Positions 7,975-17,219 of a DNA stretch of 64,000 bases are shown here, piece by piece. The notes beneath the pieces were generated by a model. That model was not told the origin of the DNA, did not search any database, and was given only the letters and a program-made list of their open reading frames with translations. The number at the start of each line of letters is the position of its first letter. Within the stretch, counting starts at the first letter, position 1. A program made the translations under genes and the position numbers. Source of the stretch: JABWCE01 sp964617955 (GTDB taxonomy: Bacteria > Bacteroidota > Bacteroidia > NS11-12g > UBA9320); contig CAZTXB010000003.1 in the NCBI GenBank assembly GCA_964617955.1, forward strand, positions 62,001-126,000, given 5' to 3'.

Positions 7975-10008
7975 ATGAAAACATTATCAAACATTCAAAA
8001 ATCAATTGTATTCATGTTGCTGTTTTTCAGCGCATGGAGCACAAGCGCCTCCAGTCATAGGGAAGCTCCCTTGATTTCAAACGACCCGGTGGCCGACAAT
8101 ACAGACCTATATGCTTTTCGCAGTCCGGATAATCCAAACATGATTACCATTATTGCCAATTACATCCCATTTGAGCTTCCTCAGGGAGGTCCAAACTGGT
8201 CGGGTTTTGGAAGCAATATTCGTTACGAAATAAATATCGATAACGATGCAACCAAGGCAGGCGCTGAAATCATTTACCGCTTTACCTTTACAAAGGTAAA
8301 TGAAGACAACAGCACATTTTTTAACATCCGTCTCGGCAAACAAAATCTGAAAACCACCTATAAACTCGAACGCAGTATGGATGGCGGAAGTACTTTTACC
8401 ACATTGGTTTCAGCCGGAATCGTGCCTCCTGCCAATATCGGTCCTCGGTCTATCCAAGGCGCTGCAGGTTTAAATGCGACGAATTACGCATCACTCATGA
8501 AGACTGCCATTTCAACCACCACGAATGGTGAAAAGGTATTTTGTGGCCCTATTGACGATCCATTTTTTGTTGACCTGGGAGCCGCATTTGATTTGGGAGG
8601 CTTTCGCAAAGCAGGAGCCCGTGATGGCTTAGCCAAATTTAATTGCCATACCATTGCCATTCAGGTTCCAATATCAGTTTTGCAAAAAGATGGCAAAGAT
8701 GTGAGCATGGCCGCCAACATTTTAGATCCCAATTATGTAATTGGTGTTTGGGCCTCGGCCAGCCGCCTGCAAATCGAGACGCTCAGCGCCGCCGGTAGCA
8801 ACCCTACTTATAGCGGAAACTGGGTTCAGATTTCGCGTTTGGGTATGCCCTTAACCAACGAAGCTATCATTCCCCTGGGAGAGAAAGACAAGTGGAATGC
8901 GAACAAACCATCCACTGATTTGCAATTTGCCAAATACTTCAGCAATCCTGAATTGGCCTTGTATATGGATGACTCTCAATTCGGTGGCGCGGTGCCCGGA
9001 TTGGCAGATTTGCGCATACAATCAAAATCGCTTGGAGCCTTCGACTTCAGAAATGGGAAAAAGGGTTTGTGGTCCTTAAAAGGCTCTATGGCTGTTAAAG
9101 GCACCGCCCTCGACGATGCTATTTTTGGAACCATCCTCTTGCCTGATTCGATGAGTCCGAGAGCGGTTGATATTCTTCCCATTTTTTACACGGGAGTGCC
9201 AAACCTTGCCCCCTATCAGTTGGCCACCGGCAAAAACGGCAATCCATTGGCAGCAGGAAAGCCTTTTATCAATAACTTTTTGCCAACCCTGGGCGACATG
9301 CTGCGACTGAACATGGCTGTACCTGCTACACCACGCAACTCAGCTGATTTCAGTTCGCTTGGCATCATTTACGCAGCGGTATTAGGTTTAACCGACCCTC
9401 GTTTTAACGCCAACACCACCATACAGAACATTCCTAATATGGATGGATTTCCAAATGGCAGAAGGCTTGAAGACGATGTAACCACCATCGAGCTACAGGC
9501 TGTTGGCGGCGTTGCATTGGCCGCCATAGGACTTTGGTACGACGATTATCCTGGAACCGGAAGTCCGGTAACTGCTCAGCTTGGCAAAGTTTTGTCATTT
9601 ACAGCCGGGCCCACAAAAAATGATACTTCTTTTGAAAGTAGTTTCCCTTACGTACAGCAGCCTTGGGCCTCATTCAGAGGTGCATCGTACTCAGCTACCC
9701 CGCTGCCTACGCTTGGTATTACCAAATTGAGTTCTGCTAAAAGCATAAAATTTGCTGCTAGCAACTACCCAAATCCATTTACGGGATCTACCACTCTTCA
9801 ATATGAACTGCTGACCAATTCAAAAGTGAGCATTAAAATATTGGACATCAATGGCAGAATGGTTCGCCAACTTATTGAAAACGAAAAACAGAACAAGGGC
9901 ATGCAAAACCTGGAGCTGAACTCTCAAGGTTTAAATGCCGGAATTTATTACGCTGAAATCGACACTGACTTTGGTCATGCTTCGGTGAAAATGATTTTGA
10001 GAAAATAG
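7975..10008 (+). CDS. DUF4331 family protein, paralogue 2, with T9SS sorting domain
   Basis: A 677-residue protein. The ATG at 7975 opens a signal peptide (MKTLSNIQKSIVFMLLFFSAW) followed by SSHREAPLISNDPVADNTD. An earlier in-frame ATG at 7903 lies inside the preceding gene and is rejected. Residues about 25-580 are DUF4331, closely matching paralogue 1. The last 80 residues are a T9SS type A domain (NYPNPFTGST, ILDINGRMVRQL, GLNAGIYYAEI). It lies 32 bp after paralogue 1 and was clearly born by tandem duplication. Predicted location is the outer surface or medium. A strong terminator follows. Confidence 0.9.
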   Translation: MKTLSNIQKSIVFMLLFFSAWSTSASSHREAPLISNDPVADNTDLYAFRSPDNPNMITIIANYIPFELPQGGPNWSGFGSNIRYEINIDNDATKAGAEIIYRFTFTKVNEDNSTFFNIRLGKQNLKTTYKLERSMDGGSTFTTLVSAGIVPPANIGPRSIQGAAGLNATNYASLMKTAISTTTNGEKVFCGPIDDPFFVDLGAAFDLGGFRKAGARDGLAKFNCHTIAIQVPISVLQKDGKDVSMAANILDPNYVIGVWASASRLQIETLSAAGSNPTYSGNWVQISRLGMPLTNEAIIPLGEKDKWNANKPSTDLQFAKYFSNPELALYMDDSQFGGAVPGLADLRIQSKSLGAFDFRNGKKGLWSLKGSMAVKGTALDDAIFGTILLPDSMSPRAVDILPIFYTGVPNLAPYQLATGKNGNPLAAGKPFINNFLPTLGDMLRLNMAVPATPRNSADFSSLGIIYAAVLGLTDPRFNANTTIQNIPNMDGFPNGRRLEDDVTTIELQAVGGVALAAIGLWYDDYPGTGSPVTAQLGKVLSFTAGPTKNDTSFESSFPYVQQPWASFRGASYSATPLPTLGITKLSSAKSIKFAASNYPNPFTGSTTLQYELLTNSKVSIKILDINGRMVRQLIENEKQNKGMQNLELNSQGLNAGIYYAEIDTDFGHASVKMILRK

Positions 10009-10023
10009 ATTTTTTCATGTTTT

Positions 10024-10061
10024 GGGGGTGGATTTCGAGAGGAATTCACCCCTTTTTTTTT
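10024..10061 (+). terminator. Rho-independent terminator after the DUF4331 pair
   Basis: GGGGTGGATT pairs with AATTCACCCC (one G-T wobble), followed directly by nine T. This separates the DUF4331 transcript from the TPR and TonB receptor genes. Confidence 0.85.
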
Positions 10062-10296
10062 ATCATAATTTTACCCTAGTCAATTGTTCAAAAACGGTTT
10101 TTATCCGCTTTAAAAGGACGGTTGAAGTCATTTTAACCAGGGTTCATCAAAAATATTTTTTCATTCAACCTCACTGTGCAGGCGCAGAGCATTAGGCATG
10201 TTTCTATTCACTTTGTCCCTTTTCTTTTTTTTTAATAAACAAATAATCCAAATCGCCATTTACTGCGAATATGTTTTCATAAACAAAAACATAAAC

Positions 10297-11547
10297 ATGA
10301 AAAAATCTTTTACATCTATTGGAACCCTGGTGGCAATTATCCTGTTGGTTTCCTGTAATTTTAAAGTAGAAAAACAATCGGATGCCGGTTTTGGCTTTTC
10401 AATGCTCAAAGAAAGAGGCGAGGTATTGGCCAACGCAGCGGATTGGCCTGGCATCAAAGAAAAAGCCATGCAACTGGTTGAGAATATTAAAAGCGATTCC
10501 TCAGACCTGAAATCCAAACTGCTGCTAGCTCAATTATACATGCAGGAGGCCAGAATTACAGGGGAGCATCCTTACTACTACCCGGCCACTCTAAGGCTGT
10601 TGAACAATGTGCTCACCCACGATTCACAAAATTTCGAGGCCCTGGCCTTTAAGGCTTCGGTTTTATTGTCATTGCATCACTTTAGCGAATCGCTGGTGGT
10701 TGGCAACCAAGCCAAGGCCATTAACGACAACAACAGCTTTATTTATGGCGTACTCTGCGATGCCAATGTTGAACTGGGAAATTATGAAGAGGCCGTTAAA
10801 ATGTCGGATAAAATGCAAAGCATCCGACCCGGACTTGAGTCTTATTCGAGGGCTTCGTACCTCAGAGAAATTTATGGAGACAATGCCGGGGCGATTGAAG
10901 CGATGAAGCTCGCATTTGAAGCCGGGCTTGCAGGCTCGGAAGAAGCTTCTTGGGCAGGAAACACGCTAGCCCAATTGTACCTCAATGTGGGTGATTACAA
11001 TCATGCCGAGGAAGTTTCAAAAATAATTTTAGAGCAAAGGCCTTCTTATGCATTTGCCATCAACACCTTAGGTGAAATCGACCTGGCCAGAGGGGATTAC
11101 GCTAAGGCTATGGCTTCATTTGATAAAGCCATTCAAATTATGCCTGAATTTTCGTTTTATGAAAATAAGGCGAGACTCCTTGAATTGATGGGAAAAATAG
11201 AAGAATCAAAATCTGTCTATCGCAATACCATTACTATGCTCAAAGAGGATGCTTCATCAGGACATTATGTGGACATGGATTTGGCTAAAATTTACCTGGC
11301 CCTCAACGACTCCAAACAAGCCCTCAAATATGCCCGCACAGAATACCAACGCCGCCCTATGAATATTGATGTGAATCAAACCATGGCTTGGGTTCAATAC
11401 AAAATAGGCAATCAGGCTGAAGCCAAAAAGTATTTAAAAGTTGCCATGAGAATGGGTACCAAAATGCCGGAGTTTATCGAAAATTCAGGATTGGTGAGTC
11501 AGTCGAAAGCTGTTAAACACCATTCAGAAAAAAACTTAAAGTCTTAA
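10297..11547 (+). CDS. Tetratricopeptide-repeat lipoprotein
   Basis: A 416-residue protein. From the ATG at 10297 it has a lipoprotein signal (SIGTLVAIILLVSC, cysteine near residue 18); longer starts add a hydrophobic run unlike a signal. The rest is helical TPR sequence, for example NFEALAFKASVLLSLHHFSES, NYEEAVKMSDKMQSIRP, DYNHAEEVSKIILEQRPSYAFAIN and DYAKAMASFDKAIQIMP. TPR proteins serve as scaffolds for protein contacts; the partner is unknown. It lies 49 bp ahead of the TonB-dependent receptor and is probably cotranscribed with it. A 7/8 match to the -7 box (TATGTTTT, 10270-10277) lies upstream without a clear -33 box. Confidence 0.85.
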   Translation: MKKSFTSIGTLVAIILLVSCNFKVEKQSDAGFGFSMLKERGEVLANAADWPGIKEKAMQLVENIKSDSSDLKSKLLLAQLYMQEARITGEHPYYYPATLRLLNNVLTHDSQNFEALAFKASVLLSLHHFSESLVVGNQAKAINDNNSFIYGVLCDANVELGNYEEAVKMSDKMQSIRPGLESYSRASYLREIYGDNAGAIEAMKLAFEAGLAGSEEASWAGNTLAQLYLNVGDYNHAEEVSKIILEQRPSYAFAINTLGEIDLARGDYAKAMASFDKAIQIMPEFSFYENKARLLELMGKIEESKSVYRNTITMLKEDASSGHYVDMDLAKIYLALNDSKQALKYARTEYQRRPMNIDVNQTMAWVQYKIGNQAEAKKYLKVAMRMGTKMPEFIENSGLVSQSKAVKHHSEKNLKS

Positions 11548-11596
11548 TGAGTCTTCAGGAAACGGAAATAATTAAATCCTTCGTTTATCTAAAAGC

Positions 11597-13846
11597 ATGA
11601 CACCCCAAAAAACAAAAATCATTTTGTTCTGCCTGATGTTTCTTTTTTCAGGTTTTCTCAATGCACAAAGTTTTTTGTTAAAAGTTTCCATATCGGATGG
11701 AGAACTCCCGATACCTTATGCCCAAATATTTATTAAAGAAAATAAGAGTTTAAACTTATGCGACTCCAATGGAAAATATAGTTTGCTATTGCCCAAGGGA
11801 ACTTATACGATGGTGTGCATGAGGGTAGGGTACAAGGAAAAAAATATCAAAATAAAATTGGCCGACCATGCCACAATTTATGTAGCCCTGAGCCCCAATG
11901 TTTTTGATTTGAAAAGTGTGAGTGTTACCCCAAAAAACGACGGCAATCTGGCACAAATTACAAAGTTGGATTTGCAATTAAGGCCACTTTCATCGTCACA
12001 GGATGTGTTGCGTGCAGTGCCTGGATTGTTTATTGCACAGCACGCCGGAGGTGGTAAGGCCGAGCAAATATTTATGAGGGGTTTCGACGTAGATCACGGA
12101 ACAGACTTTGCAATATATGTAGACGGCATTCCAGTCAATATGCCATCGCATGCTCATGGTCAGGGCTATGCCGATCTGCATTTTTTAATTCCGGAAACCG
12201 TTGGGCAACTGGAGGTTAATAAGGGACCACACAGTACAAAATATGGCGACTTGGCAACCGCCGGTTCAGGAGAATTTAAAACTCTGAATGTGTTGGATCA
12301 CAGTTTACTCAAATTGGAGTATGGAAGCTTCCAAACCCGCAGGGCCCTCTTGATGGTGAATCTCTTAAACAAGCGCCACCTTTTTACCGAAAACCGTGAA
12401 AACCTGTATATGGCCTTTGAGTACAAGTTCTCAAACGCCTACTTTGAGCAAAAACAATTCTTAAACCGATGGAATGGCTTTATTAAGTATACGGGCGTTT
12501 TCAAAAATGACAATAAAATTGGCTTTTCGGCTTCTACTTTCACAAGCCGCTGGGATGCCTCAGGGCAAATTCCAAGGAGGGCAGTAGAAGGAGGCTCAAT
12601 TTCTCGCTACGGCAGCATTGACCCCTCTGAGGGAGGCCAAACGAGCAGGACTAACATCAATTTTACCCACGAAAAGAAATTCGGAAAGGCGGTTCTTAAG
12701 AATCAACTGTATTATAGCAAATACGATTTCAATTTGTTCTCCAATTTTACATTTTACCTAAACGATTCCCTGAAAGGAGATCAGATAGAACAGAAAGACA
12801 ACCGGCATCTCATGGGTGTAAATTCAAATTTATCCATGGAAAGAAAAATATTTTCCAAGGTGTTAAAAACTCAAATTGGAATAGGCAGCCGATTCGATGC
12901 CTCTTTAATCGCACTCAATCATTCCGAAAAGCGAAAGTTTATTTCATCCACCGTAGCCGGAAATTTAAGACAACTCAACAGTTTTATGTATATAGATGAA
13001 ACTTTGGTATTCTCAAAAAGACTACAAGTAAATCTTGGAACACGCAGCGATTTTTATGTTTTTAACTTTCAAAATAATACCTATGACACCGCTTCAGGCA
13101 TAACGTATAAAAATATCACCAGTCCGAAAATTAATTTAACCTATGCTTTGCATAAGGGTTTAACGCTTTATGTTAAATCAGGCTATGGTTTTCATTCCAA
13201 CGATGCCCGGGCTGTAATTGTCGGCCATCTCGAAAACACCCTGGCACGGGCTTTTGGTAATGAGATATCGCTACTCAACCAGCTTACAAAAAAAACCTGG
13301 CTTAATCTTGCGCTCTGGACCATGGACTTGCAAAGCGAATTGATTTATGTGGGCGATGAAGGCATTGTAGAGATCGCCGGCAGAACACGCAGGGTAGGCC
13401 TGGATGTTGGCATCAGGCAACAATGGAGTGATCATATTTATTTTGATGCAGATATCAATGTTAACAAAGGCAAACTAAGGGATGCCCCTATAACAGCCAA
13501 TCGAATTCCTCTGGCTCCCGGACTCACCAGTACCGGAGGATTCTCTTATAAAAAGTCCTCAGGTTTAAATGGCAGTATTCGCTACCGATACATGGCTGAC
13601 AGACCCGCTACAGAAGATTATGCTCTCATTGCTAAGGGATACCTCCTGGTTGATTTTGTCGCCAACTATCTCTTTAAGAATTACCAGATAGGCTTGAATG
13701 TCGAAAATATTTTAAATGCACCATGGATGGAGGCCCAGTTTGCGACAGAAAGCCGCTTAAAGTCAGAAATAGCTTCAACCACTGAAATTCACTTTACACC
13801 GGGAACGCCATTTTTTGCACGATTAAGCTTCAATTACAACTTTTAA
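11597..13846 (+). CDS. TonB-dependent outer-membrane receptor
   Basis: A 749-residue receptor. In order: signal peptide (to about residue 24), a carboxypeptidase-regulatory-like beta domain (about 26-105, ISDGELPIPYAQIFIKE), a plug domain (about 115-225, with AQHAGGGKAEQIFMRGFDVDHGTDFAIYVDG split over the usual motif), then the beta-barrel ending in phenylalanine (SFNYNF). Such receptors use TonB energy to import siderophores, vitamins or other ligands; the substrate cannot be read from sequence. It lacks the long SusC-type features and has no SusD partner. The context is a TPR lipoprotein upstream and DUF4331 genes beyond it. Confidence 0.92.
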   Translation: MTPQKTKIILFCLMFLFSGFLNAQSFLLKVSISDGELPIPYAQIFIKENKSLNLCDSNGKYSLLLPKGTYTMVCMRVGYKEKNIKIKLADHATIYVALSPNVFDLKSVSVTPKNDGNLAQITKLDLQLRPLSSSQDVLRAVPGLFIAQHAGGGKAEQIFMRGFDVDHGTDFAIYVDGIPVNMPSHAHGQGYADLHFLIPETVGQLEVNKGPHSTKYGDLATAGSGEFKTLNVLDHSLLKLEYGSFQTRRALLMVNLLNKRHLFTENRENLYMAFEYKFSNAYFEQKQFLNRWNGFIKYTGVFKNDNKIGFSASTFTSRWDASGQIPRRAVEGGSISRYGSIDPSEGGQTSRTNINFTHEKKFGKAVLKNQLYYSKYDFNLFSNFTFYLNDSLKGDQIEQKDNRHLMGVNSNLSMERKIFSKVLKTQIGIGSRFDASLIALNHSEKRKFISSTVAGNLRQLNSFMYIDETLVFSKRLQVNLGTRSDFYVFNFQNNTYDTASGITYKNITSPKINLTYALHKGLTLYVKSGYGFHSNDARAVIVGHLENTLARAFGNEISLLNQLTKKTWLNLALWTMDLQSELIYVGDEGIVEIAGRTRRVGLDVGIRQQWSDHIYFDADINVNKGKLRDAPITANRIPLAPGLTSTGGFSYKKSSGLNGSIRYRYMADRPATEDYALIAKGYLLVDFVANYLFKNYQIGLNVENILNAPWMEAQFATESRLKSEIASTTEIHFTPGTPFFARLSFNYNF

Positions 13847-13939
13847 GCCCTCCACTTTCGGCCTAAATTCCATTTTATTTTTTTGCATAGTATTGTTAAA
13901 AAAATCGTCATTAAATTGATTTTTTATATTGATTATTGC

Positions 13940-13947
13940 TACATTTG
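13940..13947 (+). promoter_or_regulatory. Possible -7 box upstream of the coiled-coil gene
   Basis: TACATTTG matches the Bacteroidota -7 box exactly, 24 bp before the ATG at 13972. No exact TTTG lies at the right distance (ATTG at 13915-13918 is nearest), so the call rests on one box. Confidence 0.4.
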
Positions 13948-13971
13948 AACTAACATAAACGGAAAATAAAA

Positions 13972-14334
13972 ATGGAAACACACACACAAATTGACGTTTT
14001 ACACAGTGAGAACTTAGAATGGTTAAAAAAGTTAAGTTCCTATTCAAGTGAGATTGACAGCATGCAATCCAGCATCGAAAATGTAGCCTCCAGTTATACT
14101 TCCAAGCCTGTTATGGCAAAGATTGAACATTTTCAGAATCAACTGATCATACAAAAACACCGAATAAACAGTTTAAAGCACTCTATAAAAAACAATGAGA
14201 AACTTCTTGGCAGAGCAGATAATGACCTCGCCGGAAACGATCATGAGACAGCCAAGGATAAGGTAGATATTTTTGAGAAAATAATCAGTGACCTAAAGCA
14301 GGAACTTAATCAGTTCCTACAGCAAGCTATTTAA
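13972..14334 (+). CDS. Small coiled-coil protein, function unknown
   Basis: A 120-residue cytoplasmic protein with no signal or membrane segment. Most of it (about residues 8-118) is charged helical sequence with heptad-like spacing (LHSENLEWLKKLSSYSSEID, IEHFQNQLIIQKHRINSLKH). No family is recognised. It stands alone between the TonB receptor and the end of the anti-sigma gene, with a -7 box just upstream. The downstream gap 14335-14512 holds nothing recognisable. Confidence 0.65.
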   Translation: METHTQIDVLHSENLEWLKKLSSYSSEIDSMQSSIENVASSYTSKPVMAKIEHFQNQLIIQKHRINSLKHSIKNNEKLLGRADNDLAGNDHETAKDKVDIFEKIISDLKQELNQFLQQAI

Positions 14335-14512
14335 GGCGTGCTGAACTTTTCCGGCAAGTCCTATTAGCGTCTTGTATTAATGCATTCTAATTGGCAGTGG
14401 CTCTAATTGGCGCTGCAGAACAGATGATTAACTGGTCTTGCTTTGCGAGTTTTCAGGTCAACCGGCCTTTGCGATTCTTGTGGCAGGTATCCTCTTCAAA
14501 AATTTTTAGCGA

Positions 14513-15343
14513 TTAGGAAGCCGCGCCCATCAATACCATTTTTTCAAGGGTCGGCGTGATGCTTCCTCCTTTTTTCTCAATGGTAACGGCGAAAGCAGTG
14601 GCGTTGATGATCTTTTTCATTTTCACCATTCCGCTCCTCACTTCATTGGTTTCGAATACACCTGCATCTACTGGTTTTCCGTCTACAATAGCCCAAAGTT
14701 GATATTGCTCATCGGTGGTTGTTTCAGGTAAATTGATGGCGTTAAAAAACACATCGGCATTTTTCTCGTTCCAGTAAACTGTTGCCAAGGCCTGAGGCAT
14801 GAGAGGTAAGCCTTTAAGCTGAACTGTTTTTGTTTCAGGATTTTTAAGGACCTCAATTTGTGACTGCATAGCCAAGTATTTCGCTTCCTCGGTTTTAAGA
14901 TTTCCGGTGAGTGTTTGCCTTTCAAAATTTAGAGCAATCACCTGCTTTTCGGTGTTTTGCCATAGATTGTAAAGCCTGTAATTGGCTATGCTGCTCAAGA
15001 ACAGTAAGGTTACCGAGGCCGCTACCAACCAATTGTTCGATGACCATTTCAATTCACGGCCGCCGTTTATATTTTCATGGGTGGTTTCTGTTCGATCTGA
15101 ATGAGAAGAAGCAGAACTGTCGGCCTCCAACTTAGTAAAAATTTCAGCTTTGAGATGAGAGGGTGCCTCCTTGGCACCGGCAACGGAAAGTTTGAACAAA
15201 GCCTCTTCAATGGCGTTTAATTCGAGCCTTACTTCAGGATGCTTTTCAGCCATGAGAAGAACCTCATTGGATTCTTCCTCACTTGTTTGTCCCATGACAA
15301 ACAACTCTAAAATTCCTGATTCTATGTAATCCTTAACTTCCAA
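14513..15343 (-). CDS. Anti-sigma factor, RskA-like
   Basis: A 276-residue single-pass membrane protein. Residues 1-90 are a cytoplasmic helical region resembling the anti-sigma domain (YIESGILELFVMGQTSEEE, HLKAEIFTKLE) without a clear zinc motif. One membrane helix follows (NWLVAASVTLLFLSSIANY, about residues 102-120), then an extracytoplasmic C-terminal RskA-type domain (FFNAINLPETTTDEQYQLWAI, DAGVFE, AFAVTIEKKGGS). It should hold the neighbouring sigma factor inactive until a signal arrives at the envelope. It starts 4 bp after the sigma gene, so they are translated together. Confidence 0.9.
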   Translation of the reverse strand: MEVKDYIESGILELFVMGQTSEEESNEVLLMAEKHPEVRLELNAIEEALFKLSVAGAKEAPSHLKAEIFTKLEADSSASSHSDRTETTHENINGGRELKWSSNNWLVAASVTLLFLSSIANYRLYNLWQNTEKQVIALNFERQTLTGNLKTEEAKYLAMQSQIEVLKNPETKTVQLKGLPLMPQALATVYWNEKNADVFFNAINLPETTTDEQYQLWAIVDGKPVDAGVFETNEVRSGMVKMKKIINATAFAVTIEKKGGSITPTLEKMVLMGAAS

Positions 15344-15347
15344 TTTA

Positions 15348-15899
15348 CTACTCTTTATAAACGTTTCTAAGGGTTATCATTGCCGACCTGACTCTGGATT
15401 TAACAGTACCCAACGGGACATTCAATTCCTTCGATGTTTCGTCTTGCGTATAACCCTTAAGGTAAATCAATTCAATTAGCTTTCTTTGGTCCTCAGGCAA
15501 TCGGTCTACCAATTGTCTAATCCCAATATTGTCCGTTTGCTGTTCAATTTTCTCAATACGGTTAATACTATTTACGGAGTCGTCGATGTTTTGGTTTTTG
15601 ATACTGCTTTGAAAATGTCTTGACCTCACATAATCGATGGAAGTATTTCTGGCAATATTTAACATCCAGGTATACAGTCGCCCTCTTAAAGGATTGTACC
15701 CATCAATTCCATTCCAAATTTTAATAAAAACTTCTTGAAGGAGGTCGTTGGTTTCTTCCTGTCTGGGCACTATTCTTGAAATGGCTCCATACAAAACAGA
15801 AGAATAATTGTCGTACAGATAATCATACGCCGAGCGGTCTCTTTTTTTTAAAAGACTAACTAAGGTAGCTTCGTTATAACTGGCAGTATTCGTACTCAC
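15348..15899 (-). CDS. ECF RNA polymerase sigma factor
   Basis: A 183-residue sigma-70 family protein with only regions 2 and 4. Region 2 (about residues 22-90) has YDYLYDNYSSVLYGAI, DLLQEVFIKIW and RLYTWMLNIARNTSIDYVRSR. Region 4 (about 125-180) has LIELIYLKGYTQDETSKELN and the helix-turn-helix PLGTVKSRVRSAM. Sequence and RskA-like partner put it in the SigK-like group. Targets are unknown; adjacent candidates are the DUF4331/TonB genes and the divergent ABC genes. A minus-strand TAAATTTG (15953-15960) lies 53 bp upstream but lacks a good -33 box. Confidence 0.93.
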   Translation of the reverse strand: MSTNTASYNEATLVSLLKKRDRSAYDYLYDNYSSVLYGAISRIVPRQEETNDLLQEVFIKIWNGIDGYNPLRGRLYTWMLNIARNTSIDYVRSRHFQSSIKNQNIDDSVNSINRIEKIEQQTDNIGIRQLVDRLPEDQRKLIELIYLKGYTQDETSKELNVPLGTVKSRVRSAMITLRNVYKE

Positions 15900-16009
15900 T
15901 CAAAATCTGAAGCAGCAAATATAGAGTTTTTAAAAAATATATATTTCTTCATCAAATTTATTATTCCCTTTATCCTGAAATGTTGATTAAAACACAAAAT
16001 TCTATACAA

Positions 16010-16017
16010 TAGTTTTG
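16010..16017 (+). promoter_or_regulatory. Possible -7 box for the ABC operon
   Basis: TAGTTTTG, an exact -7 match, lies 26 bp before the ATG at 16044. No TTTG is found 18-20 bp upstream. If used, transcription would start near 16022 and the TTG at 16023 would lie at the very 5' end, which favours the ATG. Confidence 0.4.
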
Positions 16018-16043
16018 TAACATTGGAGTTGAATAAAGTATCC

Positions 16044-17216
16044 ATGAATATTGAGATTAAACAGTTTGAGAATGAAATTGAGGAATTACTGAATTCCAAC
16101 TTCCATTTAGGTTTCAGGCGATTTTTGGATCACTGCCTTGATTCCAGGCTCAGCAGAGGTCAAAAAGAAGAAATCATTCAGTTTTGTCGTCGCAGCGACG
16201 AGAAGGTGGAAAACGAATTGGCAGACGAGGTGCAATTGATCAAGGATATCCTACTTTTTAAAAGTCAGATCGAAGAAAATTCAGTTAACGAATCGCCCAG
16301 GGCATTGTCATCTGTTCAGGCTTTACACATTAAAAAGACTTACAAATCGGGAAACTTTAGCTTAAAAGAAATATCCTTTCAAATGGAACCCACCCAGCTC
16401 ATCGGCATTGTTGGCGAAAACGGAAACGGCAAAACTACTTTATTGCGCATGATAGCCAGCGACCTGGGAATAGATTCAGGCACCATAAACTATAACTTTG
16501 ATCATACCTCAACGCTTTATGAGGTAAAGCGCAGCATTGCCTATATCCCGCAGCGTATACCCCGATGGTATGGCAAACTTAAAAACAATTTACATTTTGC
16601 GGCCTCAAGCCGGGGGATATATGGTTTTGAAAATGAATTTTTAGTCACCGTAATGCTGTCGCGTCTCGGCTTGAGTAAATATAAAAATTTTTTTTGGAAC
16701 CAAATTTCAAGTGGCTACCGAACCCGTTTTGAACTGGCGCGCATCCTCCTACTACAGCCAAGGGTATTAATTTTAGACGAACCTTTGGCCAATTTAGATA
16801 TTAATGCCCAGCAAACCTTTTTACAGGATATTCGGTATCTGGCTAAAAGTCGACTAAACCCTTTGGCCATCTTATTCAGTTCACAACAGCTCCATGAAGT
16901 CGAAAAAGTAGCCGACCATATCATCTTTTTGCGCGAAGGCGAAAGTGTTTACAATTCCACTTCCGATTCTCAGGAAAAAATAAACACCCATACTGAAATA
17001 GAATTGGAAACCTCCTCGAACAGAGAAATAATTTTGGCCTGCTTACAAAACATTGAAGGATTAAGTGTTGCCAACCAGGGAGGATTGTTTATCATTCGGA
17101 GCCATCCTTCAGTCCCTTCCACACAATTACTCACCAAATTGGTTGAAGGTCAAGTCGAGATAAGATATTTCAGAGACCTAACCCATTCCACTAAAAAATT
17201 CTTTAATCAAAACTAA
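16044..17216 (+). CDS. ABC transporter ATP-binding protein with N-terminal helical extension
   Basis: A 390-residue ATPase. Residues 1-90 are a helical extension (FLDHCLDSRLSRGQKEEIIQF, ELADEVQLIKDILLF) not normally found in ABC subunits. The nucleotide-binding domain follows: Walker A GENGNGKTT (125-133), Q-loop region AYIPQRIP, a degenerate signature SSGYR (222-226) in place of LSGGQ, Walker B VLILDEP (241-247), and the downstream HEVEKVADHI switch region lacks an obvious H-loop spacing problem. The C-terminal 90 residues are extra. It lies 3 bp ahead of an 8-TM protein that is its probable partner. The ATG at 16044 is preferred over a TTG at 16023. Confidence 0.88.
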   Translation: MNIEIKQFENEIEELLNSNFHLGFRRFLDHCLDSRLSRGQKEEIIQFCRRSDEKVENELADEVQLIKDILLFKSQIEENSVNESPRALSSVQALHIKKTYKSGNFSLKEISFQMEPTQLIGIVGENGNGKTTLLRMIASDLGIDSGTINYNFDHTSTLYEVKRSIAYIPQRIPRWYGKLKNNLHFAASSRGIYGFENEFLVTVMLSRLGLSKYKNFFWNQISSGYRTRFELARILLLQPRVLILDEPLANLDINAQQTFLQDIRYLAKSRLNPLAILFSSQQLHEVEKVADHIIFLREGESVYNSTSDSQEKINTHTEIELETSSNREIILACLQNIEGLSVANQGGLFIIRSHPSVPSTQLLTKLVEGQVEIRYFRDLTHSTKKFFNQN

Positions 17217-17219
17217 ACC

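Noticed and set aside
10198..10296. Longer N-terminus for the TPR lipoprotein
   Set aside because: It would place a hydrophobic run ahead of a clear lipoprotein signal; ATG at 10297 is adopted.
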